Shown in pieces: positions 57,950-64,000 of a stretch of 64,000 bases of DNA. The translations under genes were made by a program, and so were the position numbers. Source of the stretch: Leptasterias polaris (lineage: Eukaryota > Echinodermata > Asteroidea > Forcipulatida > Asteriidae); assembly GCA_037783415.1 (NCBI GenBank), contig JAZGTN010000228.1, positions 372,001 to 436,000 on the forward strand, read 5' to 3'. Each line of letters begins with the position of its first letter. Within the stretch, counting starts at the first letter, position 1. Under the pieces are notes generated by a model. That model was given only the letters and a program-made list of their open reading frames with translations, ran no database searches and was not told the DNA's origin.

Positions 57950-59330
57950 GGTGTTCGTGTGAGTGATTTAAAGGATTGGTGACGACAATTTACCTTATCA
58001 ATCCAATATCTGGCTCAGGAGTTATAAGTATTGAAAACATTGAACATCAAATTCCGTTATGAACCAGAAGTAAAGGTTAAATGGGGGTCAAAACTGGTTC
58101 AGGAGTTAAACTTTTTTCAAAAAATTAATTTAATATTCCTGTTTGAACGAGAAATCATTGTCAAACGGGGTCGCATTGTGTGTACCGTTTCTCAAGCTGA
58201 TACAAACTTTTCCATTTTTGTATAGATTGTAAAAATCCAATGTGTTGTTCAGAATTTATGGCTTATTTCAAACATAAAGTTTCAACTTCCGTTTTGAACC
58301 GGAAGGCAATGTCAAAATATTGTGTTCACACTTTATAGCGTTTGTTAAATACTAATCCTTATCAGATGACGTATTAAACAACCAATTTGTGATATAGGAT
58401 TTATGTTTTGTTCCCAACATTTAATTTCGTTTTCCTGTTTTAACCGGACGTCAATGACAAAGGGGTCGAAATGTTTCTTAATTTGTTACATTATGTTACT
58501 AATTATGGAGAGATTGTAAACATTCAAATTGTAGTTCAGGAGTTATGATTTTTATAAATATTGAATTTCATTTTCCTGTTTGAGCCGGAAGTCAAATGGG
58601 GTCGCATTTTGTAAAATACTTCTTAAGTTATGGCATACTTTGCCAATTATGTATAAACAAATTGTAAAGATCCACTGTGTAGTTCAAAGGTTAATAATGT
58701 TTCAAGTATAAACTTTCAACTTCCGGTTTGAACTCGAAGGCAATGTCAAACGATGTCAAACTTGGTAGCATTGGTGAAGTCCTTGGAGTCCTTTCTGATG
58801 ATATTTGATTGATAACAATCTGAAATGTGTTTTTGGATTTGGTGAGTTTTGAAACACTTAATATCAACTTCAGACTTTAACCGGAAGGCAAGGTCAAACG
58901 AGGTCATTAAACATGTGTAGCGCGGGATTATTTTATTACGACCTTTCAGATGATGTATGAGTTTTTAAATCCAATGTGTGGTTTAGGAGTTATGATTTTT
59001 TGAAATATAAAATCGATGATCTTCTGGGGTGCAATACAAGTTGTAACACCGATCGATGCGAAATGTTTTCCTACATAATAGCTTTACAGTACAAATACAC
59101 GCACGTGTAAATTGAAATACACGTCCAAAATAAAAACATTACAGGATGTAAAACACCACTTAAAACTTATCAGTGCAATTTCGACCAAATATAAAGGTCA
59201 AAATGTTGTCATCTCTTTGCAAACATTTGAGCAGGCTTAACGTTCTACAATCTGATAAAACAAATTATACAGAAATGATCATTAGTTGTTAAGATATGAA
59301 TACGTTTTCTGGTATAACGCTACTGTTACA
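57950..59330 (+). repeat. Diverged relative of the satellite, block 2
   Basis: Six or more irregular units about 150-190 bp apart, each with a core like CTTCCGTTTTGAACCGGAAG followed by (A/G)(C/T)AA..GTCAAA (about 58057, 58290, 58435, 58580, 58720, 58870) and a GTTCAGGAGTTATGATTTT segment. The core is the reverse-oriented equivalent of the satellite's ETS-type palindrome. Divergence between units is high, so this is an old array. Confidence 0.65.
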
Positions 59331-59337
59331 TTGAACC

Positions 59338-59380
59338 ATGGAGGAATAAGAACACAAGGAGTTACAACGAACAGGGATCA
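59338..59380 (+). repeat. Inverted copy of the Penelope-element 3' end
   Basis: CATGGAGGAATAAGAACACA and AGGAGTT here match, in inverse, 60024-60055 where the Penelope-like protein ends. Penelope elements often have partly inverted terminal copies, so this probably marks the element's 3' boundary structure. Confidence 0.65.
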
Positions 59381-60025
59381 AACGTCCAAGGTCTGGTACC
59401 GCCACAGATAAAAGCGCAATTGTAACACACTTCCTAACCGCACGCGACAAGCCGCCTCTCTGTGTGCGCTTGCGCAGTATGGAGCCAAGATTAAAAGACT
59501 TGGAAGGGTGGCAAGATCATTCATATCAAAATAGTACAATGTTTTTGAAAAAGTCAGATTTTTCATTCGTCCCCCCTAAAAATGCTCCACGACGCTCCAC
59601 GTAAATGTCTGCACGAATGCGTAGACAAAGGGTTCACTGAGCAAACACCGTAATGTTTAACCAGCCAAACTCGGCCAAAAGTTATCAAAATCTCAGAAAT
59701 ATTCAATTATATTTCCATTCATATATCAATTATTGTATAACCGGAATATCAACGTAACTTACCTTCTGAAAGTCGGATTTTAATGAAGGAAACGTCGGCA
59801 GAATCATAATGTCATAGCGCATCGAACAGACAACGAGGCTGACCTATACGTGCGGCATAGAGCTACTGCGCATGCAATTACTGTTTCGTTTGTTTGTTCG
59901 AAATTATGTACTATTAAAATGCACGAACGAGTCATTTCTCCACTGTGCGGTCCGAAGCGGTACCAAACCCTGTGCACAAAGAGATATTATCGCGCACGTA
60001 AATCTGTGGGGGGTTGGCGGGTCGT

Positions 60026-62846
60026 TCAAACTCCTTGTGTTCTTATTCCTCCATGGACTGTCTTAATTTGGTGAATCCAGTGTGATTCTCTGAGCTTGCG
60101 GTGTGTGTCATCACCATTGCAAGCCTCAATCACCAGAAGTTCAACATCCTTGACGCTGTGGTCAGGGCTGTTGAAGTGGATGGAGACGGGGTACGGTTTG
60201 TTGGTCTTTATGGAAGAGACATGGTTAGCAAAGCGAAGGCTGAGTTTGGTCTTAGTCTCTCCCACATATTGTAGTCCACATCTCTTACAGGATATAACAT
60301 AGACTACATTTGGTGTGCTACATAGGGAGTCAGTCTTGATATTGTAGTGAAAATACCCACAACACTTGTGCTTTGGTCCAGGGTTCAGCCTCCTCCCCTG
60401 TGGTGGATGTGGACTAGTCCAGGTCACATATTTTCTTTTGAACTAGGGTTCTTTTATTCAAACTTATGTAAGAAGACAATGAAGTATCACCTGTAAAACT
60501 ACTTCTTTTTGTAAAACCCATTGAATCTAGTTACTTTTGTTTAGTTAATACATCATTCACATACAGCATGTTCTAGTTGTTAACAAAGACTGTTTGTTCA
60601 ATTGTACATCATTGGTTCTTGTTTTTTTGGCTGTGGGCAGAGCTGGGTTGAGTTATATATAGTCATTTGTTATAGGTACACCAACAACAGAGTGAGTTTT
60701 GAATACTTTGGAGAGTTCTTTTCAAGACATTATTTTAAATTCATACCAGTTGTTTTACCTAAATTATAGTTTGTACCAGCCACAAATAGGGACTCTGTTC
60801 ATTTTCTATACATTTGTTAAGTACCAAATGCCGTTATTTTTGCATATTGCTCATTAGGTCTCCACCTAATTTACGTATTATTATTAGGAATATTGATTAA
60901 ATTAACATTTGGCTAGAATTTAAAGCCAGCTAAATATTGGTTCCTTGTTTTGGTTCAGTTCTATGCGCTCCCGACTACGCTACAATATTGTAAGAAGAGC
61001 CTGTGCTATGACTCTTCACTCGTAGTGCGGGTTTGATGTAGAGACAAGTTCTACATTTAGAGCGCGCACATTTGTGACAACCCTGTATTACTGTTGAGGG
61101 TGGTGTTTGACCTGTATCTTGGGGAAGTTTGGCCCTGACTAGGATGTCTCCTAGGTTTTTAGGGCGGCGGAATGCAAGCATGGGGCGCTCAGGGATTGCT
61201 GAACATAACCTGTTAGAGGAGTGAAGGATAGTCATTTTGTCATTGAGGATTGAGGAAAGTTTAGGTAGTTTAGGGTGGAAAGTGGTGACCATGGCAACTC
61301 TCTTAGTCGGGACTTTTGGGGTTCCCGTGTTGGTCGTTTGGCGAGGCATGCTAAAGGCTCTGTTGATGGCAAGTTGTACCCTGCGTTCGCTATGGCCCCC
61401 TAGAAACAAGGTGTTTCTTTAGGTCTGATGAACGCCTTTTGTACAAGGTATCTGAAAAACAGATACGCCTTATACGCAAGGCCTGACTGTAAGCAATTGC
61501 CTTCTTACAGTGACTAGGGTGGCAACTGTTGGAGATAAGATACTGATGGGTGTCAGTGGGTTTGCTGTATACATTTGTAATAATGCCATTAGGGGATTTA
61601 GTTATGGTCACATCTAGAACGTTCACACTTGTGAGCGAGTGTTCAGTAGTGAACTTTATGGTGGGGTGGAATGAGTTTATATGGTCGATAAACTCATCCA
61701 AACTGTCTTGACTGACACACCAGATGGAGAAAATGTCATCAATAAATATCCACCAAACTAGTGGACGGCTGGGGGCAGTGGATAGAAGTTTGTCCTCTAA
61801 ATCAGACATGAAAATGTTGGCATATGAGGGCTTCATTTTGGTACCCATGGCAGTACCCTGTGTCTGTAGAAAGTGCCTGTCAGTAAATGAAAAGTTATTC
61901 TTAGTGAGAATATGGCTGATGAGTTCATTAATGTGTCTTACTGAAGGGCGGGAGGGATTGTTTGTTGGCCCTGAGAGCAGAGACACATGCATTCATACCT
62001 TCACTATGGGGTATGTTAGTATACAATGATGAAACATCTAGAGTAACAAGAATAGCAGAGTCAGGTATTTGGTGTTTGACTTCCTCTAGTTTATGGAGGA
62101 AGTCTGTGGTATCCTTTATGAAGGAAGGAATACCGGGAACTAAGGGGTTGAGGAAGCTGTCAACAAACTCAGAAATGCGCTCTGTAGGGCTACCATTACC
62201 ATATACAATGGGTCGACCTGGGTTGTTGGGCTTAGGTAGAAGGTAGAAGCGTGCTGTACGTGGGTCCTGTGGGAGAAGATAGTTAAGGGTATCTTTCTCA
62301 ATACCGTTGGCATTGTGAATTCTAACCAGGGTGTCACTGATTTGTTTGGAAAATGATTGAGTAGGGTCAGTGTCACATTCAATATAATGATCAGTGTTGC
62401 TGAGCTGTCTGAGGCCCTCAGCTATATAATCATGGGTGTTCATGACTACAACTGCGGACCCCTTGTCAGCACGTTTAATCACTATGTCTGGTGATTGGCG
62501 GAGCTGTGTTAGGGCGTGGCGTTCATCTTGGGGGAGTTTGTTGGGAGTAAAGGTGTTAGGGACGTTTAGAACCTCAGAGTTGACTGAATTGATGTAGGTT
62601 TCTACAGCCACATCTCGGTTCTTGGGGGGTACCCAAGTACTCTTTTCCTTGAAGCCGTTGCGGGTTGGTTGGTTGGATCTCCATAGACGACTCGTCGTCT
62701 GTGGAGGGCTCTACATGAAAATATTCACGTAGGCGTAACCTGCGGTTGAATTGGGCAATGTCTTGTTGGAAAGAAAGTTGGTTAGGCTCTCTGGTTGTGT
62801 GTATTATACTTAATAGTATTATTATAAAGAAGACTATACTTATCAT
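60026..62846 (-). pseudogene. Penelope-like retroelement: RT and GIY-YIG endonuclease, frameshifted
   Basis: Read on the minus strand. N-terminus: DIAQFNRRLRLREYFHVE, then after a frameshift near 62680 WVPPKNRDVAVETYI. RT: IKRADKGSAVVVMN, RFYLLPKPNNPGRPIVYGNG, SPTERISEFVD, LVTLDVSSLYTNIPHSEG; after another shift near 61990, FLQTQGTAMGTKMKPSYANI and the catalytic FIDD at 61735-61746 (usually YIDD). Beyond the palm come TTFHPKLPKL, AFRRPKNLGDILVRAKLP and a Cys cluster CHKCARSKCRTC. The GIY-YIG domain (about 60310-60050) reads VVYVISCKRCG..YVGETK with Arg, His and LRESHWI. RT plus C-terminal GIY-YIG is the hallmark of endonuclease-bearing Penelope elements. A solo LTR splits it at 60343-60984. 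It is inactive because of at least three frameshifts and the insertion. Confidence 0.93.
60343..60984 (-). mobile_element. Solo LTR inserted in the Penelope element
   Basis: On the minus strand the insert starts TGTAGCGTAG and ends TTTTCACTACA, i.e. inverted TGTAG/CTACA ends, flanked by ATAT at 60985-60988 and 60339-60342. Removing it with one ATAT gives an uninterrupted TAC AAT ATC AAG reading of the host protein. It has a TATA box (TATATATAA, 60652-60661) and 200 bp downstream AATAAA (60453-60458), the order expected of U3-R in an LTR. Length is 642 bp. A 4 bp AT-rich target fits the Ty3/gypsy type; no internal region is present. Confidence 0.88.
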
Positions 62847-63371
62847 TAAAAAAATAGTATAAAATCCCCGATGAAAATTAACATCCCTAGCGAGATCGAC
62901 ATACTATTTCTTCGTGTAGGGTTTTGCCATTAGTTTGTACACATAAATTTTGGCAAATCTTAAGGGGTAGAATGTCAGCCTTGTTTGATAACAATCATCA
63001 ATCATCCCTATCCAGGGCAGCTTTTAGCTGTCGGGAAGCCTCCGTGAGACTTGTTTGACAGGTGGAGGTTGTTTATCCGGGTAACACTATACTACAACAC
63101 GATCAGAGTCAGGGTTTGTGTGTATTTTAGGTCATGGGTTTGTGAGCTGGAAGGCGGGGCTTCACTGTAATTTCATAAAAACAGATTGAGTAGATATATA
63201 CCACTTTTTTTATAGGGAATGACATATCTAGCCCCTCTGAGGGGTAATAAGCTTGATAATAATGTGAAGCACCCTTCATAACCCGGGTGTAATACGATTT
63301 CCCAGACGGCATGAACATTTAGTAGGGTTGCCGCAGAATGAAAAGTATGACGTCACACGTTCTAGAGAGTT
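62847..63371. other. No gene recognised; presumed 5' flank of the Penelope element
   Basis: No exon or clear repeat is supported. It may contain the element's untranslated 5' part. Confidence 0.4.
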
Positions 63372-63436
63372 AAATTGTTGCGGTACCCGCTGCCAATGTT
63401 TCGAACGCCTCTAGTCATCAGGCTAGCTCGGTGGTG
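63372..63436 (-). mobile_element. SINE scrap, GGCAGCGGGTACCGC family
   Basis: The reverse of the plus strand reads CCACCGAGCTAGCCTGATGA, CTAGAGGCGTTCGAA, GGCAGCGGGTACCGCAACAA, matching 53173-53238. Its head abuts exactly the left arm of the inverted repeat that follows. Confidence 0.65.
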
Positions 63437-63929
63437 AAAAATCTCCACAAGCATTACAGTCAATTAACCAAAGCACATGAATGTCAACTGGGAACATTTG
63501 ACAAAGTTTACAGTAACAAGAAACGGAAGTCAAGTCTTATTCTCGGGATTTGATTAATATTTTTCGTACATAAATTTATTAGCCAAACGGTCCTTCCCCA
63601 ACATTATTAGGGCATACAATATTTATATATTTATTAATCTTAAACCACACATGAAACTAAAGTAACTGAAGAATGATAATCATGCAAACGTACTTGGTCC
63701 CGTGAATTCAAATACGCACGCGACGAGCAATGTTTAAAAAAGCGCTGTTGGAAACTGAAGGACCGTTTGGCTAATAAATTTATGTACGAAAAATATTAAT
63801 CAAATCAACGAAGAAAACCCGAGAATAAGACTTGACTTCCGTTTCTTGTTACTGTAAACTTTGTCAAATGTTCCCAGTTGACATTCATGTGCTTTGGTTA
63901 ATTGACTGTAATGCTTGTGGAGATTTTTA
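63436..63929. repeat. Large inverted repeat (foldback)
   Basis: Arms 63436-63597 and 63757-63929 are inverse copies: AAAATCTCCACAAGCATTAC at the left edge is matched at the right edge, and GGACCGTTTGGCTAATAAAT at the inner right edge is matched at the inner left edge. The left arm lacks about 13 bp (TTTTCTTCGTTG) present in the right arm. The spacer is about 160 bp. Near-identity of the arms indicates recent formation or gene conversion. Confidence 0.88.
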
Positions 63930-64000
63930 ACCTTCAAAACATTTGTATAAACATATTTTTAAATGAGGCTTTTTCAGAGGAAACAAATACTTGTCTTCCT

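Noticed and set aside
60343..60984. Intron in the Penelope element
   Set aside because: Borders do not give GT..AG in the host frame, whereas TG..CA ends with an ATAT duplication and TATA/AATAAA signals fit a solo LTR.

Overview
This is a repeat-dense eukaryotic window. It has introns with GT..AG borders, short phase-1 extracellular-domain exons, tRNA-derived SINEs, LINEs, a Penelope-like element, a DIRS-like element, several foldback/MITE elements and a large tandem satellite. The combination suggests a marine invertebrate, most likely a deuterostome. An echinoderm such as a starfish would fit the SINE and MITE types as I remember them, but that is inference and no search was run.

Layout. 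1-3.1 kb: a broken APE-type LINE (minus), a lone inverted satellite monomer with its flanking module, and the 3' end of an R4/Dong-like LINE with a restriction-like endonuclease. That LINE sits against a TAA microsatellite and ends in an array of five hairpins. 4.8-9.9 kb: three minus-strand exons (117, 261 and 198 bp, all phase 1-1) encode one LDL-receptor class A module and one CUB-like domain. Their introns hold a SINE, a short DIRS-like element with inverted termini and a gag remnant, a CAG/CAA-rich tandem repeat and a long GC-rich hairpin. 10-16.8 kb: LINE remnants, a tRNA-headed SINE, minisatellites and two possible isolated exons. 15.1-16.2 and 18.2-19.5 kb are two copies of one duplicated segment; the second carries a 439 bp MITE with a 10 bp target duplication.

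17.4-50.0 kb is the dominant structure. A 39 bp near-identical inverted repeat at 17428-17466 and 49962-50000 brackets 32.6 kb, most of it a roughly 130 bp satellite. The satellite is reverse-oriented at the left end (about 4 monomers) and forward-oriented over 19534-42859 and 47807-49720 (roughly 190 monomers by length). The main array has higher-order repeats of 6, 10 and 11 monomers and larger duplications. The inverted arrangement resembles a Foldback-type element with one hugely expanded arm. Nearly every forward monomer carries an ETS-type site and an everted pair of nuclear-receptor half-sites. A 4.9 kb element with AACGTTTT-rich ends is nested in the array at 42860-47804 and itself contains a palindromic 355 bp TTAA-flanked MITE and a LINE scrap.

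50-59.3 kb: a TIR transposon, a complete-looking tRNA-derived SINE, MITE remnants and two blocks of a diverged cousin of the satellite. 59.3-63.9 kb: a frameshifted Penelope-like retroelement (minus) with RT and GIY-YIG domains, interrupted by a solo LTR with a 4 bp target duplication, then a SINE fragment and a large inverted repeat. Only the LDLa/CUB exons look like a functioning host gene.
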